Assembly (NCBI RefSeq): GCF_900659635.1
Contig: NZ_CAACVB010000059.1
Coordinates: 1 to 36,361 of the forward strand
Reading direction: 5' to 3'
DNA from: Actinomadura roseirufa
Lineage (GTDB): Bacteria > Actinomycetota > Actinomycetes > Streptosporangiales > Streptosporangiaceae
DNA length: 36,361 nt
Shown here: positions 23,983 through 32,098 of the stretch, one piece after another
Layout of the letters: the number at the start of each line of letters is the position of its first letter
Numbering within the stretch: position 1 is the first letter of the stretch
Made by a program: the position numbers and the translations under genes
Notes under the pieces: generated by a model
The model's database searches: none
What the model was told of the DNA's origin: nothing
What the model saw: only the letters and a program-made list of their open reading frames with translations

Positions 23983-24630
23983 ATGCCAACGTCCACGTGG
24001 TTCCGGCTCAACGTCGCCAAGCGGGAGCGGGTCCTCGAAGTGGCGATGCGCGAGTTCGGTGAGCACGGGTACTCCACCGGCAGCCTGAACACCATCGCCC
24101 GCGAGGCCGGCATCGCGAAGGGCTCCCTCTTCCAGTACTTCAGCGACAAGCTCGAGTTCTTCGCCTTCGTCTGCGACGAGGCGTCCCGCCGCATCCGCGA
24201 GGAGATGGAGCGCCGGATCGCCCGGGTCGACTTCGACCAGCCCTTCGACGAGTGGCTGTTCGACGTCATGTGCGACTGGACCGAGTACATGGCCGACCAC
24301 CCGCTGGAGCGGGCGGTGACCGCCGCGACCAACTTCGAGCTCGACAACGGGGTCCGCTCCGTCGTCCGCGACACCGCGAACCAGCACTACCTCCAGGTGA
24401 TCCACCCGACGCTGCGGCTCTGGCAGGAGCACGGCGACATCCGCGACGACGCCGACCTCGACGTGCTCGCGACGCTGATCCTGACGATCCTGCCGTTCCT
24501 CGCGCTGGCCCCCTACTACGACGGTCTCGACCCGATCCACGACCTGCGCGGCAGGACGCCCGCCGAGCAGCGTCCCGTGGTGCGCCAGCTCATCGCGGGC
24601 ATCAGGCCGATGTTCGCCCCGGTCAAGTAG
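23983..24630 (+). CDS. TetR-family transcriptional regulator
   Basis: This 215-residue regulator has the HTH at about 14-60: RERVLEVAMREFGEHGYSTGSLNTIAREAGIAKGSLFQYFSDKLEFFAFV. The rest is all-helical, with many aromatic residues in the ligand pocket region (FDEWLFDVMCDWTEYMADH, HYLQVIHPTLRLWQEHGD, ILPFLALAPYYDGLDPIHDL). ATG 23983 follows AAGGGGG closely. A possible promoter has TATCCT at 23934-23939. The nearby F420-type nitroreductase, LLM oxidoreductase and dehydrogenase are candidate targets. A pair of GGAAGTAC/GTACTTCC half sites before the LLM gene (25163-25256) is one possible site, but this is weak. Confidence 0.88.
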   Translation: MPTSTWFRLNVAKRERVLEVAMREFGEHGYSTGSLNTIAREAGIAKGSLFQYFSDKLEFFAFVCDEASRRIREEMERRIARVDFDQPFDEWLFDVMCDWTEYMADHPLERAVTAATNFELDNGVRSVVRDTANQHYLQVIHPTLRLWQEHGDIRDDADLDVLATLILTILPFLALAPYYDGLDPIHDLRGRTPAEQRPVVRQLIAGIRPMFAPVK

Positions 24631-24690
24631 CGGCGGGAACGCGCCACGCCCCGGCCGGGCCGCCCGGCAGGCCGCCCGCCGGGCCGCCGG

Positions 24691-25071
24691 TCAGTCGTCG
24701 ATGTCCGCGACGAGCAGGTCCACATGGCGGGCGGCGAACCGCATCGGGGCCGGAAGGTCCGCGGCGGCCGCGCCGCGCACGACCCGGGGACGGCGGATGC
24801 GCCGTGCGCGGCCGGCCCGCTCGACCCCGCCGCCGTCCGCGGCGAGCAGGTTGCGCACCCAGTCGGTGCCCGGCCCGTACGGCAGCCCGACGACGAGCCG
24901 CCCGCCGCTGCGGAACGCGGTCACGGGCGTCCGGTACTCCCGGCCCGACCGGCGCCCCCGGTGCACGATCACCGCGAGCGGCGGGAGGTAGGCCGCGTAC
25001 GGCCCCTGGATCCGGTTCGTGACGCGCCGGTTGAAACGGGCCAGCGATCTCGGCAGCAACGGCTTCGGCAT
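24691..25071 (-). CDS. F420-type (Ddn-like) nitroreductase family protein
   Basis: This 126-residue protein belongs to the deazaflavin-dependent nitroreductase (Ddn/FDOR-A-like) split-barrel family. It has a basic N-terminus (LLPRSLARFNRRVTNRI), the block VIVHRGRRSGREYRTPVTAFRSGGRLVVGLPYG with the conserved GRxSGxxYxTPV motif that holds the cofactor, and TDWVRNLLAADGG near the second half. Members use reduced F420 to reduce quinones or nitroaromatics. The C-terminal part is short but fits the family. It is divergent from the LLM-type oxidoreductase, another F420/FMN family, so both may share a reductant, which is an inference. Confidence 0.85.
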   Translation of the reverse strand: MPKPLLPRSLARFNRRVTNRIQGPYAAYLPPLAVIVHRGRRSGREYRTPVTAFRSGGRLVVGLPYGPGTDWVRNLLAADGGGVERAGRARRIRRPRVVRGAAAADLPAPMRFAARHVDLLVADIDD

Positions 25072-25256
25072 GCCCCCTGCCTACCACGACGGGCCCGGCG
25101 TCCCGTGCCGGACCACGTCCGCCGCGGCGGTAGAGTGTGATCACTTCAAGTACGCGCTCCCTTGGAAGTACGCCGCAGATGGGGAGCACGCCTCGCGATC
25201 ACGAGGTGCCGGAGGGGCGGCAGTCTCAGCGACCCTTCCCTTCCGGAGGTACTTCC

Positions 25257-26105
25257 ATGAACGTCGGACTCGGCCTGCCCATCAGCGACCCCGCGTCGCT
25301 GCTCTCCTGGGCGGCGGCCGCCGACACCGGCCCGTTCTCCACCCTCGGGCTGCTCGACCGCCTCGTCTACGACAACCCCGAGCCGCTGGTGGCGCTCGCC
25401 GCCGTCGCCGGGGCCACGTCCCGCGTCCGCGTGCAGACCGAGGTGCTGCTCGCCCCGCTGCGCGAGCCCGCGCTGCTCGCCAAGCAGGCCGCGACGCTCG
25501 ACCGCGTGTCCGGCGGGCGGTTCGCCCTCGGCCTCGGCGTCGGCGGACGCCCCGACGACCACGTCGTGACCAACGTCGACCTGCGCACCCGCGGGCGGCG
25601 CCTGGACGAGCAGATGGGCGTGATGAAGCGCATCTGGTCCGGTGCCCCCTACAGCGACGAGGCCGGTCCGATCGGTCCCGCGCCGACGCGGGAGGGCGGG
25701 CCAGAGGTCCTGTTCGGCGGGTTCAGGCCCGCCGCGCTGCGCCGCGTCGCGCGCTGGGGCGACGGGTTCCTCGCCGCCGCTCCCCCGGCCTGGGCGGGCG
25801 AGCTGTTCCGCACCGTCGAGACGGCGTGGGACGAGGCCGGGCGGACCGGCCGGCCGCGCATCGTCGCGCAGGTCAACGCCGCCCTCGGCTCGGACGCCGT
25901 CGTCGAGGACGCGCGCCGCGCCGCGCTCGGCTACTACGCCTTCACCGGACGTCCCGGATTCGGCGCGGACGGCATGCTCACCGAGCCCGGCGAGATCCGC
26001 GACACCATCGCCCGGTTCGCCGACCTCGGCGCCGACGAGGTCATGCTGTACTGCTGGGCCCGCGACCCGCACCAGGTCGACCGGTTCGCCGACGTGATCG
26101 GCTGA
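25257..26105 (+). CDS. LLM-class flavin- or F420-dependent oxidoreductase
   Basis: This 282-residue luciferase-like TIM-barrel enzyme starts at ATG 25257, with GGAGG seven bases upstream. Family blocks are the N-terminal strand NVGLGLPISDPASLLSWA, the TSRVRVQTEVLLAPLREPALLAKQAATLDRVSGGRFALGLGVGGRPDD segment around the phosphate site, and EVLFGGFRPAALRRVARWGDGFL near the C-terminal part of the barrel. It is shorter than typical 330-residue members but has the core. Substrate is unknown; the cofactor is FMN or F420. It is divergent from the Ddn-like gene, and a perfect 17-bp hairpin ends its transcript against the convergent monooxygenase gene. Confidence 0.88.
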   Translation: MNVGLGLPISDPASLLSWAAAADTGPFSTLGLLDRLVYDNPEPLVALAAVAGATSRVRVQTEVLLAPLREPALLAKQAATLDRVSGGRFALGLGVGGRPDDHVVTNVDLRTRGRRLDEQMGVMKRIWSGAPYSDEAGPIGPAPTREGGPEVLFGGFRPAALRRVARWGDGFLAAAPPAWAGELFRTVETAWDEAGRTGRPRIVAQVNAALGSDAVVEDARRAALGYYAFTGRPGFGADGMLTEPGEIRDTIARFADLGADEVMLYCWARDPHQVDRFADVIG

Positions 26106-26114
26106 CGCGGTGAC

Positions 26115-26154
26115 CCGGCCGGGCCCGCTCCCCCGGTGGAGCGGGCCCGGCCGG
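26115..26154. terminator. Bidirectional 17-bp perfect hairpin
   Basis: CCGGCCGGGCCCGCTCC (26115-26131) pairs perfectly with 26138-26154 around a 6-base loop. It begins 10 bases after the LLM oxidoreductase stop and ends 10 bases before the stop of the convergent monooxygenase, so it can terminate both. No T tract follows. Confidence 0.85.
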
Positions 26155-26163
26155 AACCGGTCC

Positions 26164-27624
26164 TCAGGTGAAGATGTACTCGTCGGGGTCCACCTTGCGC
26201 GTCGCGGCCCAGAACTCGAAGGTGTGGCCGGGCCAGAGCGTGCGGTTCACGCCCCGCTCGTCCAGGTACCAGCTCTGGCAGCCGCCCTCGTTCCAGACGG
26301 CACGGCGCAGGCGCCGCTGCAGGCGGTCGTTGAAGCGGCGGGACGCCTCCGGCCTCGGCTCGATGGTGTCCGCGCCGCGCTCCTGGAGCAGCCGCAGGCA
26401 GCCCAGCACGTACCGGATCTGCGCCTCGATCATGAAGACGACGGAGTTGTGGCCGAGCCCGGTGTTCGGGCCGAGCAGCATGAAGAAGTTCGGCATCCCC
26501 GGGATCGTGGTGCCGTGGTGCGCCTCGATGCCGTCCGCCCACACCTCCCGCAGCTTCACCCCGTCCCGGCCGGTGAGGGGCAGCTCGCCGAAGGCGTCGG
26601 TCACCTTGAAGCCGGTGCCGTAGATGACGCAGTCGACCTCGTACTCGCGCCCGTCCGCGGTGACGATGGAGTTCTCGCGGACCTCGGCGATCGGGGAGGT
26701 CTCCAGGTCGACGCCGGGACGGGCGAGCGCCGGGTAGTAGTCGTTGGACAGCAGGATGCGCTTGCAGCCGATCGTGTAGTCCGGCGTCAGCCTGGCGCGC
26801 AGGTCCGGATCGGCGACCTGGTTCCGCAGGTGCCTGCGGGCGATCGCCTCCTGGTGCAGCGACAGCCGCGGGTCGATGGTGAAGCCGACCGCGCGGGCCT
26901 CCAGCGCCCAGTAGATGCCGTTGCGGAACGCGCGGGCCGCGCCGGGGACCTTCTCGAACGCTTTGAGTGCCTGGGCGGGGAAGGCGTGGTCGGGCTTCGG
27001 CTGGATCCACGGCGCGGTCCGCTGGAACACCACGAGGCGCTCCGCCCGGCGGGCCACCTCCGGGACGAACTGGATCGCGGACGCGCCCGTCCCGATGACG
27101 GCGACGCGCCTGCCCGTCAGGTCATAGGAGTGGTCCCACTGGGAGGAGTGGAACGTGGCGCCCTGGAAACGCTCGATGCCGGGCAGGTCGGGGAACGAGG
27201 GGATGTGCAGCGCGCCGACCCCGGACACCACCGCCCTGGGCGTGAGGACGGTGCCGTCCGCTAGCGCGACGTTCCAGCGCCGCGCGGTGTCGTCGTACTC
27301 CATGGACTCGACGGCGGCACCGAACCGGATGTGCTCGTGGACGCGATACTTGGCGGCGGTGCGCTCCATGTAGGAGCGGATCTCCGGCTGGGGGGCGAAC
27401 ATGCGCGTCCAGCCCGGGTTGAGCTCGAAGGAGAAGGAGTACATGTGCGAGGGCACGTCGCAGGCGCAGCCCGGATAGGTGTTGTCGTGCCAGGTCCCGC
27501 CAAGGGCGTCGCTCTTCTCCAGGACGGTGAAGTCGTGGAAGCCGGACCTTTTCAGGTGGATCGCCATCCCCAGCCCGGCGAAGCCTGAGCCGATGATGAC
27601 GATCGACGGGGGGCGCTCGCTCAT
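26164..27624 (-). CDS. Flavin-containing monooxygenase, Baeyer-Villiger type
   Basis: This is a 486-residue FAD- and NADPH-dependent monooxygenase that would insert oxygen next to a ketone or hydroxylate a related substrate. The FAD Rossmann motif is GSGFAG (12-17), the NADPH motif GTGASA (178-183), and between them the Baeyer-Villiger fingerprint reads FQGATFHSSQWD (153-164), matching FxGxxxHxxxW[P/D]. LGGTWHDNTYPGCACDVPSHMYSFSF is also typical of this group. Length is normal for class B enzymes. ATG 27624 has GAGAGGA six bases upstream. A divergent TetR gene and a 29-bp palindrome between them indicate ligand-induced expression, possibly together with the SDR at 28427. Confidence 0.92.
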   Translation of the reverse strand: MSERPPSIVIIGSGFAGLGMAIHLKRSGFHDFTVLEKSDALGGTWHDNTYPGCACDVPSHMYSFSFELNPGWTRMFAPQPEIRSYMERTAAKYRVHEHIRFGAAVESMEYDDTARRWNVALADGTVLTPRAVVSGVGALHIPSFPDLPGIERFQGATFHSSQWDHSYDLTGRRVAVIGTGASAIQFVPEVARRAERLVVFQRTAPWIQPKPDHAFPAQALKAFEKVPGAARAFRNGIYWALEARAVGFTIDPRLSLHQEAIARRHLRNQVADPDLRARLTPDYTIGCKRILLSNDYYPALARPGVDLETSPIAEVRENSIVTADGREYEVDCVIYGTGFKVTDAFGELPLTGRDGVKLREVWADGIEAHHGTTIPGMPNFFMLLGPNTGLGHNSVVFMIEAQIRYVLGCLRLLQERGADTIEPRPEASRRFNDRLQRRLRRAVWNEGGCQSWYLDERGVNRTLWPGHTFEFWAATRKVDPDEYIFT

Positions 27625-27642
27625 GCTCGATCCTCTCGCTGA

Positions 27643-27671
27643 CCTACTCTCGGTAAGTTACCGGGAGTAGG
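27643..27671. promoter_or_regulatory. 29-bp palindromic TetR operator
   Basis: CCTACTCTCGGTAA (27643-27656), one central base, and TTACCGGGAGTAGG (27658-27671) form inverted repeats matching at 13 of 14 positions. It is the only palindrome of this size between the divergent monooxygenase and TetR genes and overlaps the control region of both. Binding by the adjacent TetR protein is an inference. Confidence 0.75.
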
Positions 27672-27694
27672 CTATTGACGATAAGTCCAACAGA

Positions 27695-27700
27695 TAGGAT
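27695..27700 (+). promoter_or_regulatory. -10 element of a leaderless promoter for the TetR gene
   Basis: TAGGAT is followed by exactly six bases and GTG 27707. No Shine-Dalgarno is visible. The 29-bp operator ends 23 bases upstream, covering the -35 region, so autoregulation is likely. Confidence 0.55.
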
Positions 27701-27706
27701 TCTCCT

Positions 27707-28366
27707 GTGAATGGCGCCACACCGCGGTCCCGCGCCCCCCGGCGGCGGATGTCGCGCGCCGACCGCGAGCGGCAGATGCTGGACGTGGCGGAGGAGGTCT
27801 TCGGGGAGCGCGGCTACCAGGCCGCCTCCATGGACGAGATCGCCGAGCGCTGCGGGGTCTCCAAGCCGATGCTCTACGAGTACTTCGGCTCCAAGGACGG
27901 GCTGCTCACCGCGTGCGTCTGCCGTTCCAAGGCCGAACTCTTGGACGTCACCCAGAAGGCCATGGCCGGGGCCACCGCACCGGAGGACGTCCTGTGGCGC
28001 GGGATGGTCGCCTACTTCTCCTTCATCGACGCCCACAGCAGGTCGTTCGCCATGCTCCTCGGTGAGCCGCCCGCCGGGTCGCCCGAGACCGCCGAGGCCG
28101 TCGAGGCGACGCGGCGCCAGCAGAGCGCCCTGATCTCCGGGGTCCTCGCGGCGTTCGCCCCGGCCGCGCCGCCGACCGTCATCGACGCCTACACCGAGAT
28201 CATCATCGGGGCGAGCGAGCGGCTGGCGCTGTGGCGGACCCGGCGCCCGGACGTGCCCGTCGAGGAGACCGCCCGGTACATGACCGACTTCTGCCGGAAC
28301 GGGCTCGGCCCCCATCTCGTCCCCGGCCCCCGGCCCAGTCCGGACCGCCCCGAAACGCCGCGCTGA
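27707..28366 (+). CDS. TetR-family regulator of the divergent monooxygenase
   Basis: This 219-residue regulator starts with GTG 27707. The HTH is at about 20-70: QMLDVAEEVFGERGYQAASMDEIAERCGVSKPMLYEYFGSKDGLLTA. The C-terminal region is helical (YFSFIDAHSRSFAMLLGEP, IDAYTEIIIGASERLALWRTRRPDV), as in ligand-binding TetR proteins of fatty acid and ketone pathways. The 82-base divergent gap with a 29-bp palindrome makes the monooxygenase the obvious target and suggests autorepression. The SDR gene follows 60 bases downstream and may belong to the same unit. The inducer is unknown and may be the substrate of the monooxygenase. Confidence 0.9.
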   Translation: MNGATPRSRAPRRRMSRADRERQMLDVAEEVFGERGYQAASMDEIAERCGVSKPMLYEYFGSKDGLLTACVCRSKAELLDVTQKAMAGATAPEDVLWRGMVAYFSFIDAHSRSFAMLLGEPPAGSPETAEAVEATRRQQSALISGVLAAFAPAAPPTVIDAYTEIIIGASERLALWRTRRPDVPVEETARYMTDFCRNGLGPHLVPGPRPSPDRPETPR

Positions 28367-28426
28367 GCCACGCGGCCGGCGCCGTCGCTGAGTACGGTTG
28401 GATCACCTTTACCCAGGGAGGTCACC

Positions 28427-29287
28427 ATGCCCCTCGCCCACTTCGACGGTGCCCTCGCCGTCGTCACCGGAGCCGGCAGCGGGCTCGGCCGGGCCACGGC
28501 ACTGGCGCTGGCCGAGCGCGGCGCGACCGTGGTCGCGGCCGACATCGACCTGCCGGCCGCGGAGCACACCGTCACGCTGGCCAAGTCACTCGGCGCGGGC
28601 GGCGCCGCCCACCGCGTGGACGTGTCGGACGCCGCCGCGATGGAGGCGTTCGCCGCCGAGGTCCGGAGCACGTACCGGGTTCCCGACATCCTGGTCAACA
28701 ACGCCGGGATCGCCGCCGCCGGCTCGTTCCTGGACACCGGCGTCGAAGACTGGGACCGCGTCCTCGGCGTGAACCTCTGGGGCGTCGTGCACGGCTCCCG
28801 CCTGTTCGCCCGGCAGATGGTGGACCGGGTGAACGCCCTGCCCAACCGGCCCGACAAGCCCAACCTCGGCGGCCACATCGTCAACATCGCCTCCGCCGCC
28901 GCGTTCGCGCCGTGGCGGGGCATGCCCGCCTACTGCACGTCCAAGGCCGCCGTGCTGATGCTGAGCGAGTGCCTGCGCGCCGAACTGGCCGGCCACCGCA
29001 TCGGCGTCACCGCCGTCTGCCCCGGCCCGACCGGCACGAACATCGTCGCGAACGCCGCCCTGCTCGGCCTCGGGACGGACGCGCGCGAGCGTCTGCGCCG
29101 CCGCGGCGAGAAGGCCCTGCGGATGCGCGACCAGGCGCCCGAGCGGGTCGCCGAGCGCATCGTGCAGGCCGTCATCAAGAACAAGCCCATGGTCCCGGTC
29201 ACGCTGGAGGGGCACCTGCTGCACACCCTGTCCCGGATCTCCCCCTCGTCCATGCGCCTGCTCGCCAAGATCCCCATCCCGCAGTAG
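28427..29287 (+). CDS. Short-chain dehydrogenase/reductase (SDR)
   Basis: This 286-residue classical-type SDR has the cofactor motif TGAGSGLG (14-21), D after strand 2 (AADID, NAD preference), NNAG (91-94), catalytic Ser156 in IASAAAF, and Tyr169/Lys173 in YCTSK. It would interconvert an alcohol and a ketone, feeding or draining the Baeyer-Villiger enzyme encoded nearby. ATG 28427 has GGGAGG five bases upstream. The long helical C-terminus (MVPVTLEGHLLHTLSRISPSSMRLLAKI) resembles the SadH-like SDRs that accompany monooxygenases in mycobacteria, which is an inference. A small hairpin (29291-29306) follows the stop. Confidence 0.9.
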   Translation: MPLAHFDGALAVVTGAGSGLGRATALALAERGATVVAADIDLPAAEHTVTLAKSLGAGGAAHRVDVSDAAAMEAFAAEVRSTYRVPDILVNNAGIAAAGSFLDTGVEDWDRVLGVNLWGVVHGSRLFARQMVDRVNALPNRPDKPNLGGHIVNIASAAAFAPWRGMPAYCTSKAAVLMLSECLRAELAGHRIGVTAVCPGPTGTNIVANAALLGLGTDARERLRRRGEKALRMRDQAPERVAERIVQAVIKNKPMVPVTLEGHLLHTLSRISPSSMRLLAKIPIPQ

Positions 29288-29670
29288 GACCGCGGGAACG
29301 CCCGCGAACCCCGCCCGGCCTTTACTTCAGATCTGACATCGTATATTCGAAGCCCTTTTTCGGTGGACGCGAAATGAACTCATGAACGACAGTTCAATGG
29401 TCCCGGCGTGGCCGGCAAAAGGGCCGCGAAGCGAGGTCCACTTCGCGGCCCGTCATCGAGAACGCGTCGGCTACCTGGGACTCACCGTACCCAGGAGACA
29501 CCCACCGCTTGAACGGCCACGTCGTCGACCTCCTCTTCCCAGGTGCTCGGCATGCCGGTCACAGATGATGAGCGGGAGCATGATCGGCATACCCCTCCCC
29601 TTTACCGGAACACCATAGAAGCCGGCGAGAGAGAAAAAGCCATGATCGGCCGATTCAGGTCAGGAACGGT
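29288..29670. other. Intergenic region with two hairpins
   Basis: These 383 bases hold no convincing gene. Visible items are a short hairpin CGCGGG-N4-CCCGCG (29291-29306) right after the SDR stop, a perfect palindrome TCAGATCTGA (29327-29336), and an AT-rich tract near 29337-29395. Small open frames at 29382 and 29543 have no Shine-Dalgarno or family likeness. Confidence 0.4.
29421..29451. terminator. 11-bp perfect hairpin
   Basis: GGGCCGCGAAG (29421-29431) pairs with CTTCGCGGCCC (29441-29451) around a 9-base loop, preceded by AAAA. It may terminate the SDR transcript or, read from the other strand, that of the convergent hypothetical gene. Confidence 0.55.
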
Positions 29671-30414
29671 TCAGCCGAGGGCGCGCAGCACTTCTCGCGC
29701 GGCCGTTCCCGCCATCGCCAGGCAGGCCCGCCGGCGGTCCTCCCCCGCACCCTTGGCCGGGGTCTCCTCGCTGTAGCTGACCGTGACGACGACGTTGCGC
29801 AGCCGCACCGTGACCTGCCCGATGATCGTGGGCAGCCCCTTGTCGGCCTTCAGCCAGCGGTACGCCTCGTCGCCGATGCCCGTCTCCTTCTCCAGCGAGA
29901 TGGTGCGCTCCAGATCGGGATCGTGCGCCTGGGTCCAGTGGGCGTCGAAGTAGCCCTCGGCGTCCTTCACCGGGTCGGCGGAGGCGCCGGGCGGGTGCAG
30001 GTGCGCCTCGACCCGCAGGGACCGCGAACCCGGCGCGGACGAGGTGTAGGTGCAGGTGGTCAGGGTGGAGTTGCCGCCGCCGCCCTCACGCTTGGCGGCG
30101 GGGACGATCCTGCCGAGGGTGCCCTGGGTGACCATCGCGCAGGGCGCGGGCAGCGCGGTGACCGGCCGCGCGGCCGGCGGGCCGGACGGGTCGTCCGACG
30201 TGGGGGCGTCCGAAGCGGACGCCGAGGCCCGCGGTCTCCGCGCGGCGTGCTCCTCGCCCCCGCCGGGCAGCAGCAGGAACACCACCACCCCGGCGACCAC
30301 GAACGTGGCCAGCGCGACGGCCAGCGCCACCCGGCGCGGCCGGCGGGCGGGCGCCGGCGGCTCCGGTGCGGAGTAGACCCGCTGGAACGGCTCCGGACCA
30401 CGCTGCAGACCCAC
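29671..30414 (-). CDS. Membrane-anchored hypothetical protein, DUF3558-like
   Basis: This 247-residue protein starts at GTG 30414. A Pro/Arg-rich cytoplasmic head (1-28) precedes one membrane helix (about 29-50, [21 protein letters not shown]), a Ser/Ala/Pro linker (about 55-85) and an outer domain with two Cys placed as in DUF3558-type proteins ([16 protein letters not shown] and LTTCTYTS), followed by [29 protein letters not shown] and a C-terminal Cys ([12 protein letters not shown]). These cell-surface domains bind unknown ligands. The family assignment is moderate. It is convergent with the SDR and divergent from the DNA ligase gene. Confidence 0.65.
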   Translation of the reverse strand: MGLQRGPEPFQRVYSAPEPPAPARRPRRVALAVALATFVVAGVVVFLLLPGGGEEHAARRPRASASASDAPTSDDPSGPPAARPVTALPAPCAMVTQGTLGRIVPAAKREGGGGNSTLTTCTYTSSAPGSRSLRVEAHLHPPGASADPVKDAEGYFDAHWTQAHDPDLERTISLEKETGIGDEAYRWLKADKGLPTIIGQVTVRLRNVVVTVSYSEETPAKGAGEDRRRACLAMAGTAAREVLRALG

Positions 30415-30522
30415 GCCCCGTCGCGCTCCTCACTCCTCCGTCCGAACCCCCGCCGCCCAACGTAGCCAGGTGCCCCCGCCGCCACCAACCCCCCGGCGGG
30501 ACCAATTGCCGGGCCGTGTGGA

Positions 30523-30528
30523 CACAAT
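30523..30528 (+). promoter_or_regulatory. -10-like element of a leaderless promoter for the DNA ligase gene
   Basis: CACAAT is followed by exactly six bases (GGACGG) and GTG 30535. This is the same spacing as at four other genes here and supports GTG 30535 as the start. Confidence 0.5.
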
Positions 30529-30534
30529 GGACGG

Positions 30535-32064
30535 GTGCTCATCGCCGAGGTCGCCGAGACGTCCCGGGCGGTGGCCGCGACGTCCGGCCGCAAGGCCAAG
30601 GTCGAGGCCCTCGCCGGGTGCCTGCGCGCGGCCGGGCCCGCGGAGGCCGCGATCGTCGTCGCCTACCTGTCGGGGGAGTTGCCGCAGCGTCAGATCGGGG
30701 TGGGGTACGCGGCGCTGCGCGACGTCCCGCCGCCCGCCGCGGAACCGGTCCTCACCGTGGCCGAGGTCGACGCGGCGTTCACCGAGATCGGCGCCGTGTC
30801 CGGCCCCGGCTCGGTCGCCCGGCGGCGCGCGCTGGTCGCGGCGCTGCTCGGCCGCGCCACCCGTCCCGAGCAGGACTTCCTCGTCCGGCTGCTGGCGGGC
30901 GAGCTGCGCCAGGGCGCGCTGGACGGCGTGATGGCCGAGGCGATCGCCGCGGCGGCGGCGGTCCCGGCGGCGGGGGTGCGGCGCGCGGTGATGCTGCGCG
31001 GCTCGCTCGGCCCGGTCGCCGCCGCGGCCCTCGCGGAGGGCGCCGCGGGGCTGCGAGCGTTCACGCTGGAGGTCGGCAGGCCGGTCAAGCCGATGCTGGC
31101 GGCGTCCGCGCCGTCGGTCGAGGAGGCGTTCGGCAGGCTCGCCGCCGACGCCGCGGTGGAGTGGAAGCTGGACGGCGTCCGCGCCCAGGTGCACGTCACC
31201 GGCGGCGAGGTCCGGGTCTTCACCCGCACCCTCGACGAGATCACCGAGCGGCTGCCCGAGGTCGTCGCGGCGGTGCGCGGGCTGCCCGTGCGCGCCGCGG
31301 TGTTCGACGGCGAGCTGATCGCACTGCGGCCGGACGGGCGGCCGCACCCGTTCCAGGTCACCGCGGCCCGCACCGCCACGCGCACCGCCAAGGCCACCGA
31401 GCCGGTGCCGCTGACCGTGTTCCTGTTCGACGTCCTGCACCTGGACGGCGCCGACCTCCTCGACGCACCCGGCGCCGAGCGGAACGCCGCGCTGGCCCGC
31501 GCCGTCCCGGACGGGCTGCGCATGCCGCGCGTCGTCACCGGCGACCCGGCCAGGGCGAAGGAGTTCTTCGACGAGGCCGTGGCCCTCGGCCACGAGGGCG
31601 TGCTGGTCAAGTCCCTCGACACCCCCTACACCGCCGGGCGGCGCGGCGCCGGATGGATCAAGGTCAAGCCGCGGCACACCCTCGACCTGGTGGTGCTCGC
31701 GGTCGAGTGGGGCCACGGCCGCCGCGAGGGCCTGCTGTCCAACCTGCACCTGGGCGCCCGCGACCCGGCGACCGGCGGGTTCGTCATGCTCGGCAAGACG
31801 TTCAAGGGCCTGACCGACGAGCTGCTCGCCTGGCAGACCAGGACGCTGCGCGAACTGGCCGTCCGCGAGGACGGGTGGACGGTGCACGTCCGCCCGGAAC
31901 TGGTCGTGGAGATCGCCTTCGACGGCGTCCAGCACAGCCCCCGCTACCCCGGCGGCATCGCGCTGCGGTTCGCGCGCGTGCTGCGCTATCGCCCCGACAA
32001 GCCCGCGGCCGAGGCCGACACGATCGATACGGTCCGCGCCGTCGCCCCCGTCCTGGACGAATGA
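30535..32064 (+). CDS. ligB: ATP-dependent DNA ligase, LigB type
   Basis: This 509-residue ATP-dependent DNA ligase seals nicks through an enzyme-AMP intermediate. The N-terminal helical DNA-binding region (about 1-170, with [22 protein letters not shown]) is followed by the nucleotidyltransferase domain. The adenylated lysine is Lys211 in [11 protein letters not shown] (motif I); FDGELIAL is motif [12 protein letters not shown] motif IV, and [20 protein letters not shown] motif V. The OB domain ends with [20 protein letters not shown]. The whole layout matches mycobacterial LigB (about 507 residues), an accessory enzyme beside NAD-dependent LigA, probably used in repair. No Ku or LigD genes are near. 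Confidence 0.95.
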   Translation: MLIAEVAETSRAVAATSGRKAKVEALAGCLRAAGPAEAAIVVAYLSGELPQRQIGVGYAALRDVPPPAAEPVLTVAEVDAAFTEIGAVSGPGSVARRRALVAALLGRATRPEQDFLVRLLAGELRQGALDGVMAEAIAAAAAVPAAGVRRAVMLRGSLGPVAAAALAEGAAGLRAFTLEVGRPVKPMLAASAPSVEEAFGRLAADAAVEWKLDGVRAQVHVTGGEVRVFTRTLDEITERLPEVVAAVRGLPVRAAVFDGELIALRPDGRPHPFQVTAARTATRTAKATEPVPLTVFLFDVLHLDGADLLDAPGAERNAALARAVPDGLRMPRVVTGDPARAKEFFDEAVALGHEGVLVKSLDTPYTAGRRGAGWIKVKPRHTLDLVVLAVEWGHGRREGLLSNLHLGARDPATGGFVMLGKTFKGLTDELLAWQTRTLRELAVREDGWTVHVRPELVVEIAFDGVQHSPRYPGGIALRFARVLRYRPDKPAAEADTIDTVRAVAPVLDE

Positions 32065-32098
32065 CCCGGCGCGGGCCCGGCGACCCGGCGCGCGCCCG

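Noticed and set aside
25131..25256. TetR operator before the LLM oxidoreductase (ACTTCAAGT, GGAAGTAC/GTACTTCC).
   Set aside because: Half sites are short and 85 bases apart; too weak to list as a site, although worth a look in an alignment.
29382..29618. Plus-strand frame of 78 codons after the SDR gene.
   Set aside because: It contains a perfect hairpin (29421-29451) and no Shine-Dalgarno or domain. More likely 3' untranslated sequence.
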